DNA from: Colidextribacter sp. OB.20
Lineage (GTDB): Bacteria > Bacillota > Clostridia > Oscillospirales > Oscillospiraceae
Length of the DNA: 41,790 nt
Direction: 5' to 3'
Assembly: GCF_009911595.1 (NCBI RefSeq)
Contig: NZ_QWKG01000035.1
Coordinates: forward strand, 1-41,790
In this document: one piece after another, positions 1 to 7,190 of the stretch
Layout: every line of letters starts with the position of its first letter
How positions within the stretch are numbered: position 1 is the stretch's first letter
Made by a program: the position numbers and the translations under genes
Notes under the pieces: generated by a model
The model's input: only the letters and a program-made list of their open reading frames with translations
The model's database searches: none
Told to the model about the DNA's origin: nothing

Positions 1-18
1 TTTAGGCTCATGTTAATT

Positions 19-72
19 GCTCCCTCTATTTCGACAGTTTTGTTTTTCCACTGTCTACTTTAGAGGGAGCAT
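19..72. repeat. Inverted repeat near the left edge
   Basis: Perfect 11-bp arms (tgctccctcta and tagagggagca) continue inward with ACAG/CTGT around a T-rich centre. The shape fits a transposon or IS terminus or a terminator, but no transposase lies inside the window. It sits in AT-rich DNA unlike the GC-rich interior. Identity is unknown. Confidence 0.5.
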
Positions 73-181
73 ATCATGTTGTTTCAAAACCGCCGTCAAG
101 CCGCTTTATTTTGTTAAAAACGCATGATAATTCTGCCGCCACAACAACGGTTTTTTTATTTCCGTAGTGGCAGATATTTTG

Positions 182-880
182 TTAATACATAGAAAATATT
201 TTTTTGGCTTTTTCCTTTAGAATGTTTCTTGCTTCAACCGGTTCGATAATTTCAACGTATTCACCAAAAGAAAGCAGATAAAGAAAAGTCCAGTCGCTAA
301 GCTGGTATCTGAAAGTTACTTCCAATGTGCCATCATCTAATTTTTTAATATACTTCTCTTGAAATTCATCATAAACCTTATACGCTATCTTTTCTGAAAA
401 ATGCAATATGAATACGGGCGTATTGTATTCTTCCTTATAGACAGGGGTAATGGAAAAATCCTTTGGCAGTTCACGGTCAAATAACTGATTCGTTATTTGA
501 AGTTCCCTTATGCGGGACATTTTGAAAGTGCGAATATCCTTTTTATTTTCTGAATAAGCAACAAGATACCATGAATGCGATTTGAACACTAATTTCAACG
601 GCTCAACAGTCTGATGAGTTACAGTCAATTCGGCATTAAAATAAGTAAATGTAATCACATATTTGTTGATTATCGCACGTTCCAAAGCTGTAATGTTATT
701 TCGTTCTTTTTCAGGACTGCCCCAATAGGAAAAGTCAATTTCCAACCATTCAGATTGTAAATTATGGCTAAACAGTCCGGCAACCTTGTTTAATGATTTG
801 TCTGCATCGGGGTAATTTGACGATTTTAAAATCTGCAACGCCTGTACAATATTGTTTTGCTCCTCGTATAATAAGATTTG
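182..880 (-). pseudogene. WYL-domain transcriptional regulator, N-terminally truncated
   Basis: The protein resembles the WYL and C-terminal part of YafY/DeoR-like regulators, which normally have an N-terminal winged helix followed by a ligand-sensing WYL domain (about 300 aa in total). The core reads AIINKYVITFTYFNAE, then a WYLVAYSE segment and a FKMSRIREL stretch. Only about 220-230 residues are present. Reading upstream in frame past the first TTG gives LYEEQNNIVQALQIL, typical of the linker after the DNA-binding domain. Homology then stops and an in-frame TGA follows at 920-922. The winged helix is therefore absent and the gene looks cut near 875-895. No good ribosome site precedes the TTG. 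Codon use is AT-rich, unlike the neighbours to the right. It is probably a non-functional fragment at a recombination junction; a shortened effector-binding protein is possible but unlikely. Confidence 0.7.
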
Positions 881-938
881 CAGATGATTTAGAGTGGATC
901 TGCTTAGTCCACTTTTGGGTCAACAGGCTTAGAGATGC

Positions 939-1277
939 CTATGATACAATAGCTGTAGGACAGCAGGGACAAGTTCTTGTTTTGCCCGTAGAGCCAAAAG
1001 GCTGCTCGTAGGTAATGCCGCCCCGCTTGTGGTCCGACTTGGCCATGCCGAGGTAATTGGCGCAGACTACACCGTGGGCCGACCAGGGCAGGCCTACCAT
1101 AGCGGTGAGCCAGGGCAGGGCCCCGGTGTAGCCGGTGCGGATGCAGTAGGCAGCCAGGAGCAGCCCGCCCACCGTCACCACCCAGAGCAGGGAGCGGATG
1201 TCAGCAATCATCTGTTTGGAATAGTCCGCCTGGTTTTTGCGTTTCCGGGGGCGCTGTTCCCATACTTTACCGTTCAT
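939..1277 (-). CDS. Small membrane protein of the lysis cassette
   Basis: A 112-aa protein starting MNGKVWEQRPRKRKNQ, with two hydrophobic segments at about residues 28-45 and 52-72 (SLLWVVTVGGLLLAAYCI and ALPWLTAMVGLPW), so probably a two-pass membrane protein. Its ATG overlaps the TGA of the amidase gene in an ATGA junction (1274-1277), so it is translationally coupled and belongs to the holin-amidase cassette. I do not recognise a family. The last 20 or so residues (GSTGKTRTCPCC...) lie at the edge of the composition change near 900-1010 and may be read into foreign DNA, so the original C-terminus may be replaced. Role in lysis (spanin-like or accessory holin) is only a guess from position. 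Confidence 0.55.
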   Translation of the reverse strand: MNGKVWEQRPRKRKNQADYSKQMIADIRSLLWVVTVGGLLLAAYCIRTGYTGALPWLTAMVGLPWSAHGVVCANYLGMAKSDHKRGGITYEQPFGSTGKTRTCPCCPTAIVS

Positions 1278-2170
1278 ACCAGGCCGAAATTCTGAGCGAA
1301 GCGGTACAGCACCTGGGCGAACTGCTCCCGGGTCAGCGGGGACTCCCACATGTAATTGGGCTGGCCGTCCTCTCCAGGCGTGCCGCCGGCGAAGATGTCA
1401 TTGTCTATGATGAACTGTCTGGCCTGCTGGCTCCAGGCGCCGCAGTCATTGTCCTGCAGCTCCTTGTTGTGCTGCTGCATAGCGGCGGCGAACATCTGAT
1501 TGAATTTTGACTGATCCATCTCTTCTTCTCCTTCCATAGCCAGGGCCACATCGGCCCGGAAATCATCCATAGATTTTCCGTGCTTGGGGAACCAGTGGAG
1601 GACGTCGGCGTGTCCGGAGCCCAGGCCCAGCCGATGGCTGTCCTGGTGGCAGAGGATCACGGGAACCCTGACGCCGTTATAGGATACCACCCCGTTTGGA
1701 TCAAGGCCGTAGATGGTACACAGATAAGCTGTGAGCTCTACGGCCTCTTGATAAACCTGAATAAAATACGCCCGGCTGTTCAGCCCATCCTCACAAATCT
1801 CAAACTGTATCCATCCGTTGTTGCAGGAACCCTTGGGCCCGGAGGCGCAGCCCCAGGCCTTTTTGTTCCACTCGCCCACCTGAACTGTAGACACCTCACC
1901 GCCGGCCAATTTGCCCACAAAAGCATGCACGCCAGCCTGTCTGACGGTGTGGTTCCAGTCATTGTGGTTTTTGTTAACGCCCAGAAGCTTCAGCAGCTCT
2001 GTTCGGTTTGGAGCGTTGTCATCGGGCTGGACATACCGGCTGATATATGGGTTATTGGCCCCCGTGGAGTGCAGCAGGACGCCCCGGACTTTAACAGGCC
2101 CCACACTTTTGTACCAGGTACTCTGCCGCATGAAGCATTGCAGAGGCGGCTTGGAAGAGCTATATTTCAT
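1274..2170 (-). CDS. N-acetylmuramoyl-L-alanine amidase (phage-type endolysin)
   Basis: A 298-aa amidase of the Amidase_2/PGRP fold, which cleaves the bond between N-acetylmuramic acid and L-alanine in peptidoglycan. The sequence shows VRGVLLHSTGANNP (first zinc histidine) near residue 32, HTVRQAGVHAFVG and WIQFEICEDG in the middle, and VPVILCHQDSHRLGLGSGHADV around residues 165-190 (further metal ligands). After an acidic linker the C-terminus has a segment resembling half an S-layer-homology motif (NDIFAGG ... PLTREQFAQVLYRFAQNFG), probably for wall binding. There is no signal peptide, as expected for an endolysin released by a holin. It overlaps the holin stop (ATGA, 2167-2170) and the downstream gene (ATGA, 1274-1277), so the three genes form one unit. 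Confidence 0.85.
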   Translation of the reverse strand: MKYSSSKPPLQCFMRQSTWYKSVGPVKVRGVLLHSTGANNPYISRYVQPDDNAPNRTELLKLLGVNKNHNDWNHTVRQAGVHAFVGKLAGGEVSTVQVGEWNKKAWGCASGPKGSCNNGWIQFEICEDGLNSRAYFIQVYQEAVELTAYLCTIYGLDPNGVVSYNGVRVPVILCHQDSHRLGLGSGHADVLHWFPKHGKSMDDFRADVALAMEGEEEMDQSKFNQMFAAAMQQHNKELQDNDCGAWSQQARQFIIDNDIFAGGTPGEDGQPNYMWESPLTREQFAQVLYRFAQNFGLV

Positions 2171-2409
2171 TTTACCGCCTCTTCCGCCTTCTGAATGTCC
2201 TCCACGGACTTCTTGACGCCCTCAGCGTCCACCTTGCCCTCCGTAATGATATAGGCGATCACGGAGGCCACAGACACCACAGCACCCGCCACAGAACTGA
2301 TGGCGCCCTCATCCAGCCCAAAGACCATAGCCAGGCCTGTGACGATCCCCGCCACGGCCGCCCACAGCTTCCGGGAGCTCAGCTTGCGTTTCCAGTTGAT
2401 TTTGTCCAT
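2167..2409 (-). CDS. Phage holin (phi LC3-like family)
   Basis: An 80-aa protein starting MDKINWKRKLSSRKLW, followed by two hydrophobic helices (about residues 15-31 and 36-56) and a charged C-terminal tail (VDAEGVKKSVEDIQKAEEAVK). The INWK start, length and topology match small clostridial and lactococcal phage holins of the phi LC3 type, which open the membrane so the endolysin can reach the wall. A good ribosome site (AGAAAGGATAGG) precedes the ATG. Its stop overlaps the amidase start. The arrangement is a classic lysis pair, but no structural phage genes are visible, so this is a remnant or the end of a prophage cut at the 900-bp junction. Confidence 0.8.
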   Translation of the reverse strand: MDKINWKRKLSSRKLWAAVAGIVTGLAMVFGLDEGAISSVAGAVVSVASVIAYIITEGKVDAEGVKKSVEDIQKAEEAVK

Positions 2410-2496
2410 AAAATACCTATCCTTTCTGTTCAGGGCAGATCAGCCCCTTTACCCCTGGGGCAAACCCGCCCCTTTGATGTATGCTGGCGTACAACT

Positions 2497-2621
2497 AGGC
2501 GCCGTTTGAAAAATGGAAATATGCACAGCGGCGAGGGATTTTTCGCAGGAATACTGGATGTATTTCAAGAAAAATTGGGGCAGTATGGCGGAAAAAGACC
2601 CGCCCCTTGGGTGTATTGACA
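2497..2621 (+). repeat. Conserved upstream element, copy A
   Basis: Starts taggcgccgtttgaaaaa and is nearly identical to 33137-33281, except for a short extra segment in the latter; its first part also matches the reverse strand at 23685-23743. Shared blocks include ATGCACAG, TTTTTCGCAGGAATACTGGA, CAGTATGGCG and GTATTGACATT. It lies upstream of the SLH-GH25 gene in the same orientation. It carries no convincing ORF. It may be a mobile non-coding element or a shared regulatory leader. Confidence 0.75.
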
Positions 2622-2693
2622 TTTTTCAAATAAGCCCTAGGCGCTGGCAATATGGGCGGGGTAAGGAAAATTTTTCTGGGACGAAAAATACAG

Positions 2694-2722
2694 TTGAGCC
2701 GGGCGGGGCATTCGTGTTATAC
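2694..2722 (+). promoter_or_regulatory. Sigma-A-type promoter of the SLH-GH25 gene
   Basis: TTGAGC and TATACT hexamers are 17-18 bp apart, about 50 bp upstream of the ATG at 2772. This is the best promoter in the 2410-2771 gap. Confidence 0.6.
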
Positions 2723-2771
2723 TGACAGGGTACGACAAAACCCCGAGATACGATAGAGAGTGAGGACAGCA

Positions 2772-4163
2772 ATGACAGCAAAACACATTACCAAGAAGCT
2801 CGCGGCCGGCCTGATGGCCCTGACGCTGACCGCATCCATGGTTCCGGCCCAGGGGGCCGCGACCACCTATCTGGACGTGGACCACAAGCTGTGGTACGCC
2901 CCGGCAGTGGAGTTCTGCCAGCAGCATGGCCTGATGGACGGCAGCTCCTACACCGACTTTGAGCCGGATGTGCTCATGACCCGGGCCACCCTGGCCGAGG
3001 CCCTCTACCGCCTGGCGGGCCGGCCAGCGCCGGAGGAGGGGGAGGAGATGCCCTTCTCCGATGTGCAGGAGGGCCACCCTAATTGGAGCGCCGTCGCCTG
3101 GGCGGCCCGGAACAAGGTGGTCAACGGCTACCCCGACGGCACCTTCGGCCCGGAGGACCCCATCACCCGGGAGCAGATCGCCGCCCTGCTCTGGAACGCT
3201 CAGGGCCAGCCCTCCGCCCCGGAGGCGGCGGCCTATGGGGACGGGGCCGACATCTCCGATTGGGCCCGGGACGCCGTGAACTGGGCCCGGAGCGCCGGCG
3301 TGATGGTAGGCTCCAACGACAACCTGTTCAACCCCCAGGGCAATGCCGGCCGGGCGGACGGGGCCACCCTGGTGATGAACTACGCCCGGCAGTTCTATGG
3401 TATGGAGCCCGGCTATCCCCTGCCCGAGTCCCGGGAGGTTCCCCCCAACAAGTACGTCAGTGAGAACTTTCTGCTGGACGAGAACGGCTATCTCTCCTAC
3501 ATAGGGGACGTGCCCTGCTCCCGGGGCATTGACGTGTCCGCCCACCAGAAGGAGATCGACTGGGCCCGGGTGGGGGCCGTCGGATTGGACTTTGCGATGG
3601 TCCGGGCGGGTTACCGGGGCTACACAAAGGGCACTATTGTAAAGGACGAGTATTTTGAGGCCAACATGCGGGGCGCTCTGAACAACGGGATGCAGGTGGG
3701 GGTCTACTTCTTCTCTCAGGCCGTCACCCCGGAGGAGGCCGAGGAGGAGGCCCGTATCCTGCTGGAGTGGATCGAGGGCTACCCCATCACCTACCCCGTG
3801 GTTTTTGACTGGGAGCGGCAGGACCACGACAACTCCCGCACCCAGGGGGCGGACGGCAATACCGTCACCGCCTGCGCGCTGGCCTTCTGCAAGGTCATCT
3901 CTGAGGCGGGCTACATCCCCATGACCTACGGCAGCCCCACCAAGATTTATAAGGAGCGGCTGCTGCTGGACCGCCTCCAGGACTACCCCGCCTTCTGGCT
4001 GGCCCACTACACCAAGGACACCGTCCCCACCAGCTTCCGCTACCACTACAGCATGTGGCAGTACTCCAGCACCGGCCGGGTGGACGGCATAGAGGGGAAT
4101 GTGGACCTGAACATCTGCCTCACTGACTGGTCCACCTGGGGCGGCAAAAACTTCCCCGGGTAA
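2772..4163 (+). CDS. Secreted SLH-domain glycosyl hydrolase family 25 lysozyme
   Basis: A 463-aa exported muramidase. A signal peptide covers the first 28 residues or so (KK, hydrophobic LAAGLMALTLTAS, then VPAQGA). Three S-layer-homology-type repeats follow at about residues 30-200 (YLDVDHKLWYAPAVEF, FSDVQEGHPNWSAVAW, DGADISDWARDAVNWA, each with a TRAT/TREQ-like helix). They should anchor it to secondary wall polymers. The C-terminal GH25 domain (about 245-460) starts RGIDVSAHQKEIDW and carries the catalytic DxE as VVFDWER, ending near YSSTGRVDGIEGNVDLN. GH25 enzymes cut the MurNAc-GlcNAc bond; likely roles are wall remodelling or competition. The ATG at 2772 is preferred over a GTG four codons upstream because AGTGAGG lies 6-7 nt before it. 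Confidence 0.88.
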   Translation: MTAKHITKKLAAGLMALTLTASMVPAQGAATTYLDVDHKLWYAPAVEFCQQHGLMDGSSYTDFEPDVLMTRATLAEALYRLAGRPAPEEGEEMPFSDVQEGHPNWSAVAWAARNKVVNGYPDGTFGPEDPITREQIAALLWNAQGQPSAPEAAAYGDGADISDWARDAVNWARSAGVMVGSNDNLFNPQGNAGRADGATLVMNYARQFYGMEPGYPLPESREVPPNKYVSENFLLDENGYLSYIGDVPCSRGIDVSAHQKEIDWARVGAVGLDFAMVRAGYRGYTKGTIVKDEYFEANMRGALNNGMQVGVYFFSQAVTPEEAEEEARILLEWIEGYPITYPVVFDWERQDHDNSRTQGADGNTVTACALAFCKVISEAGYIPMTYGSPTKIYKERLLLDRLQDYPAFWLAHYTKDTVPTSFRYHYSMWQYSSTGRVDGIEGNVDLNICLTDWSTWGGKNFPG

Positions 4164-4175
4164 CAAAAAAATCAT

Positions 4176-4198
4176 GCGGGCCCGGCGTTCGGGCCCGC
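4176..4198 (+). terminator. GC-rich hairpin between lysozyme and methyltransferase genes
   Basis: Perfect 9-bp stem gcgggcccg / cgggcccgc with a 5-nt loop, followed directly by the GGGAGGAG ribosome site of the next gene and no T run. It is more likely an RNA-processing or attenuating stem than a true terminator. Confidence 0.45.
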
Positions 4199-4212
4199 GG
4201 GAGGAGAACGTT

Positions 4213-5058
4213 ATGATTTCTACCTCGATCATCAAATTCACCAATCAAATTTTCCCCAAGGTGGTCCACCCCTTCAACCTCCAGAACCAGGGGACGGAGA
4301 CCTATGCCCAGTGGCAGTACCGGAAGGGGAGGGACACCATCCGGTTTTTCCTGGAGGCCCGGACGGCGGAGGAGATGTTCCAGGGCAAGCAGGTGCTGGA
4401 TATGGGCTGCGGCGCGGCGGGGAAGAGCCTGTACTACTGCTCTCTGGGGGCGGAAAAGGTCACCGGCGTGGAGATCGTCGCCCACTATGAGCAGGAGGCC
4501 AACGCCCTGGCGGAGGAGCTGGGCTTCGCGGACAAATTTGAGTTTATCTGTGCCTCCGCTTTTGAGCTGCCCTTCCCGGACAACTCCTTCGACACCATCA
4601 TCATGAACGATTTCATGGAGCACGTCTCCGACCCCGCCCGGACCCTGAAGGAGGCTCTGCGCCTCATCCGGCCCACTGGAGCCATCTATATCAACTTCCC
4701 GCCCTACTACCACCCCACCGGCGCCCACCTCAGCGATGTGATCAATATGCCCTGGGTGCACCTCTTCTTCACGGAGAGGATGCTGGTGGAGGCCTATAAG
4801 GAGCTGGTGAAGGGCCTGCCCGACGAGCGGGAGCGGCTGGAGCTGCGCATCTCCAGGGACGAGAACGGCAGGGAGTACTTCGGCTATATCAACAAGATGA
4901 CCCTGAAGAAGTTCAAAAAGATCCTGGCCGAGCTGAACATCAAGCCGGCCTACTGGCGGGAGGTGCCCCTGCGCGGCTGGATGGCTCCCTTGGCTAAGAC
5001 CCCGGGCATCAAGGAAATGTTCGTGAAAATGGGGGTCTGCATTATCCAAAAGCAATAA
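4213..5058 (+). CDS. Class I SAM-dependent methyltransferase
   Basis: A 281-aa methyltransferase of the UbiE/Methyltransf_11 type. Motif I is VLDMGCGAAGKS at about residues 61-72. The acidic end of beta-2 is VTGVEIVAHYEQEA. Motif IV is FDTIIMNDFMEHVSDP, followed by the ALRLIRPTGAIYINFPPYY strand. The N-terminal NLQNQGTETYAQWQY segment is seen in small-molecule or sugar O-methyltransferases, but the substrate cannot be told from sequence. There is no signal peptide or membrane segment, so it acts in the cytoplasm. The ATG at 4213 follows GGAGGAGAACGTT; the in-frame codons upstream overlap the hairpin and are unlikely to be used. It lies 49 bp after the lysozyme gene and may be co-transcribed with it. 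Confidence 0.8.
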   Translation: MISTSIIKFTNQIFPKVVHPFNLQNQGTETYAQWQYRKGRDTIRFFLEARTAEEMFQGKQVLDMGCGAAGKSLYYCSLGAEKVTGVEIVAHYEQEANALAEELGFADKFEFICASAFELPFPDNSFDTIIMNDFMEHVSDPARTLKEALRLIRPTGAIYINFPPYYHPTGAHLSDVINMPWVHLFFTERMLVEAYKELVKGLPDERERLELRISRDENGREYFGYINKMTLKKFKKILAELNIKPAYWREVPLRGWMAPLAKTPGIKEMFVKMGVCIIQKQ

Positions 5059-5069
5059 AATGCCCCTGT

Positions 5070-5095
5070 GCAACCGGCGGTTGCGGAAACTTCCA
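5070..5095 (+). promoter_or_regulatory. GCAAC-N5-GTTGC dyad upstream of the XRE gene at 5162
   Basis: gcaac cggcg gttgc followed by GGAAACTTCCA. The same arrangement (gcaac tgttg gttgc, then GGGAATTTCCA) lies at 35070-35095. Each begins exactly 92 bp before the ATG of a related XRE-membrane gene. A candidate autoregulatory operator. Confidence 0.5.
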
Positions 5096-5124
5096 GCCCC
5101 CGCTGGTGGACCGCAACCGCCTTT
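5076..5124 (+). terminator. Possible rho-independent terminator after the methyltransferase gene
   Basis: An 11-bp perfect stem ggcggttgcgg / ccgcaaccgcc with a 24-nt loop, followed by CTTTT. It overlaps the dyad at 5070, so the two arms may serve as binding sites instead. Confidence 0.45.
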
Positions 5125-5161
5125 TCTGTTAATCTGGAGTGGCCGGAAAGGAGGCACATAT

Positions 5162-5818
5162 ATGAAATTGAACGAAAAAATCGCTTGGTATCGCCGGGAC
5201 CGGAGGCTGTCTCAGGAGGAGCTGGCTGCCCGGACGGGGGTGTCCCGCCAGGCCGTCAGCAAGTGGGAGCTTGGGGAGGCGTCCCCCGACATCAATAAGC
5301 TGCTGGCCCTGGCCAAGGCCTTCGGCGTTACCACCGACCACCTCTTAAATGAGGACGAGGAGCCGGAGCGTACCGCGCCCCCGGTCCAGCCCCAGGAGGA
5401 GCCTGCCCCGCCCCCGCTGCCCGAACAGGGACAGTTCTCCAATCTCCCCGGCTTCATCGGCAGAATGGTCCGCCGGTGGGGCTGGCTGGCCGGCATCTAC
5501 ATCGCCCTCCAGGGGGCGGGGGTGGCCTTTGTGGGCCTGATCGCCCGGTGGGGCTTCGGGAGCATGTTCAAAGCGTCCAACCAGATGATGGGCGGCTTTG
5601 GCATGGGCGGAATGGGCTGGAGCTACAGCGGCCCTCCGGAGCTGGAAGGTGCTGTGATGGACGCGCTGGGTATCGCCCCCCAGACCTCCCCACTCTCCGG
5701 CATCCAGGGCTTCTTCCTGGGCTTTGCCACATTGATTCTGGTGATCGGCATTGTAATGATTCTGGGCGGCCTGATTTTGGCGTTTATCCTGTGGAAAAGC
5801 GGCAGAAAAGGGGATTAG
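5162..5818 (+). CDS. XRE-family regulator with C-terminal membrane domain
   Basis: A 218-aa protein. The N-terminal HTH_3 domain (residues 1-60: LNEKIAWYRRDRRLSQEELA, then TGVSRQAVSKWELGEASPDI) binds DNA. A proline/glutamate-rich linker (about 65-95) leads to hydrophobic segments at about 112-132 and 180-208 (GFFLGFATLILVIGIVMILGGLILAFILW), separated by a glycine/methionine-rich stretch. The architecture is that of clostridial membrane-tethered XRE regulators that may sense envelope state. A strong ribosome site (AAAGGAGG) precedes the ATG. The gene is followed 118 bp later by a second regulator of the same architecture. Upstream DNA shares a dyad with that of the third member at 35162, suggesting self-regulation. 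The signal is unknown. Confidence 0.8.
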   Translation: MKLNEKIAWYRRDRRLSQEELAARTGVSRQAVSKWELGEASPDINKLLALAKAFGVTTDHLLNEDEEPERTAPPVQPQEEPAPPPLPEQGQFSNLPGFIGRMVRRWGWLAGIYIALQGAGVAFVGLIARWGFGSMFKASNQMMGGFGMGGMGWSYSGPPELEGAVMDALGIAPQTSPLSGIQGFFLGFATLILVIGIVMILGGLILAFILWKSGRKGD

Positions 5819-5936
5819 ACCCCTCCGCAACCTGAAATTGACAGGAAAATCTTCAAACGCAACAGGAAATCGGTAGAGTTGCGGGCGGTATTGGGGTATG
5901 CTGAGACCATCCTAAACCCGAGGAGGTACATAGAAA

Positions 5937-6833
5937 ATGGCATTTTCCGACAATCTGCAATTTCTCCGCTCCCGCCAGGGCCAAACCCAGGAGCAGCTGG
6001 CCGAGCTGCTGGAGGTCTCCCGCCAATCGGTGAGCAAGTGGGAGAGCGGCCAGAGTTTTCCCGAGATGGACACCATCCTGCGTATCTGCGACCTGTATCA
6101 GGCGGACCTGGACACCCTGATGCGGGGCAGCGTGGAGGACAGCCTGGTGGAGGACACCGCCCAGTACGACAGCTTTATGAACCGCTTCTCCAAGCGAATG
6201 GCCTTCGCCATCGGGGGGATCGTCGCCGGTGTGGGCCTGTGCAGCCTGCTGGAGGCCAAGGGCATCTCTCAGTATCTGACCGGCGCGGTCCTGCTGCTGA
6301 TTATTGCGGTCTGTGTGGTGGTCATCGTGGTCAGCGCACTCCAGGAGGACAACTTCCGCAAGCAGTACCCCACAATTATCGACTTCTATACAGAGAAGGA
6401 ACGACAGGCCTTCCGGCAGAAATTTGTCTGGTATATCGCCGGGGGTGTGGGGGCCATCCTCTTCGGCGTGGCCCTGCTGATTCTGTTTTTCTTCCGCTTC
6501 CCCGAGGAGGAGCCCTTTGAGTCCTTTGCGGCCTCCATCTTCCTGTTCATTGTGGCCGGGGCGGTGGCCGCCTTCGTCTACGCCGGCATCCAGGAGGAGA
6601 AGTATAAGATTGACGAGTACAACCGGGACAACAACCCTACCCCGGAGGTGAAAAAGCGCAAGGGCCTCATCAATACCATCTGTGCCGCGCTGATGGTGGT
6701 CACAACCGCCCTCTATGTGGGCCTGGGCCTGGCCCTGGACCTGTGGCGCACCGCCTGGTGGGTCTTTGCTGTGGCCGGAATCCTGTGCGCCGTGGTCCAC
6801 ATTGTGCTGGACCCCTACCGGAATGAGGATTGA
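5937..6833 (+). CDS. XRE-family regulator with multi-pass membrane domain
   Basis: A 298-aa protein. Residues 1-62 form an HTH_3 domain (FSDNLQFLRSRQGQTQEQLA, LLEVSRQSVSKWESGQSFPE). The rest holds about six hydrophobic segments, near residues 84-103, 110-138, 160-188, 195-220, 240-260 and 265-290, with charged loops between. Such proteins couple a cytoplasmic DNA-binding head to a polytopic membrane domain. The ribosome site GAGGAGG lies 10 nt before the ATG. GCAAC/GTTGC half sites occur upstream (5859-5882) but with wider spacing than at the sister genes. It is tandem with the regulator at 5162, so the two may form a pair, but no target operon is evident apart from each other. Confidence 0.78.
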   Translation: MAFSDNLQFLRSRQGQTQEQLAELLEVSRQSVSKWESGQSFPEMDTILRICDLYQADLDTLMRGSVEDSLVEDTAQYDSFMNRFSKRMAFAIGGIVAGVGLCSLLEAKGISQYLTGAVLLLIIAVCVVVIVVSALQEDNFRKQYPTIIDFYTEKERQAFRQKFVWYIAGGVGAILFGVALLILFFFRFPEEEPFESFAASIFLFIVAGAVAAFVYAGIQEEKYKIDEYNRDNNPTPEVKKRKGLINTICAALMVVTTALYVGLGLALDLWRTAWWVFAVAGILCAVVHIVLDPYRNED

Positions 6834-6886
6834 TTCCGACCTGTACTTGGCCGCCCGTGTTCCAGCTGAGCCTGCTAGACTGCGGC

Positions 6887-6909
6887 GGGCGCATGATATG
6901 CGCCCCTAC
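6887..6909. repeat. Short palindromic repeat, type B
   Basis: A palindrome gggcgcatgatatgcgccc followed by CTAC. The same design (GGGCGx...xCGCCC with CTAC or GTAG flank) recurs at 11821-11839, 11864-11882, 14156-14178, 14191-14215 and 14239-14264. Confidence 0.65.
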
Positions 6910-6962
6910 AACGCGCCCAAGGACCGTCAGCCGCAGGCTGACTGGGGATTGCGTTTCTGTTT

Positions 6963-7034
6963 GTAGGGCGCGACGACCTCGGCGCGCCGCCGGAATCAGG
7001 CAAATACACGGCGGGCCGAGTCGTCCCGCCCTAC
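6963..7034. repeat. REP-like repeat, type A, copy 1
   Basis: A 72-bp inverted-repeat element beginning GTAGGGCGCGACGACC and ending GTCGTCCCGCCCTAC. Four more copies lie at 9938, 14277, 26605 and 36643. Just after it, a block related to ctcccgtcccgccgcagcg recurs after copy 2 at 10009. With the type B palindrome it fills most of the 357-bp gap 6834-7190. Confidence 0.85.
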
Positions 7035-7104
7035 AGAGAGCTCAAAGCTCCCGTCCCGCCGCAGCGAAAAGGAGGCTTTTGGGCGGAAACCCGAAACCTT
7101 TCCC

Positions 7105-7132
7105 TTGACAAATTTCTCTCAGCCGCTATAAT
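7105..7132 (+). promoter_or_regulatory. Promoter of the PTS_EIIC_2 gene
   Basis: TTGACA at 7105-7110 and TATAAT at 7127-7132, 16 bp apart. The last base of the -10 box enters a long dyad (7132-7167). Confidence 0.75.
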
Positions 7133-7167
7133 AGTCCACACAGGTGTCAAGACATCTGTGTGGACTA
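7132..7167. promoter_or_regulatory. 36-bp dyad at the start of the PTS_EIIC_2 transcript
   Basis: The arms tagtccacacaggtgtc and gacatctgtgtggacta pair over 17 bp, with one G-T pair and a 2-nt centre, followed by TTTTTG. It begins at the -10 box and covers the expected transcription start, so an operator bound by a dimer is favoured. The trailing T run also allows an RNA attenuator reading. Confidence 0.65.
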
Positions 7168-7190
7168 TTTTTGTAAAAGAGGAGATTGAA

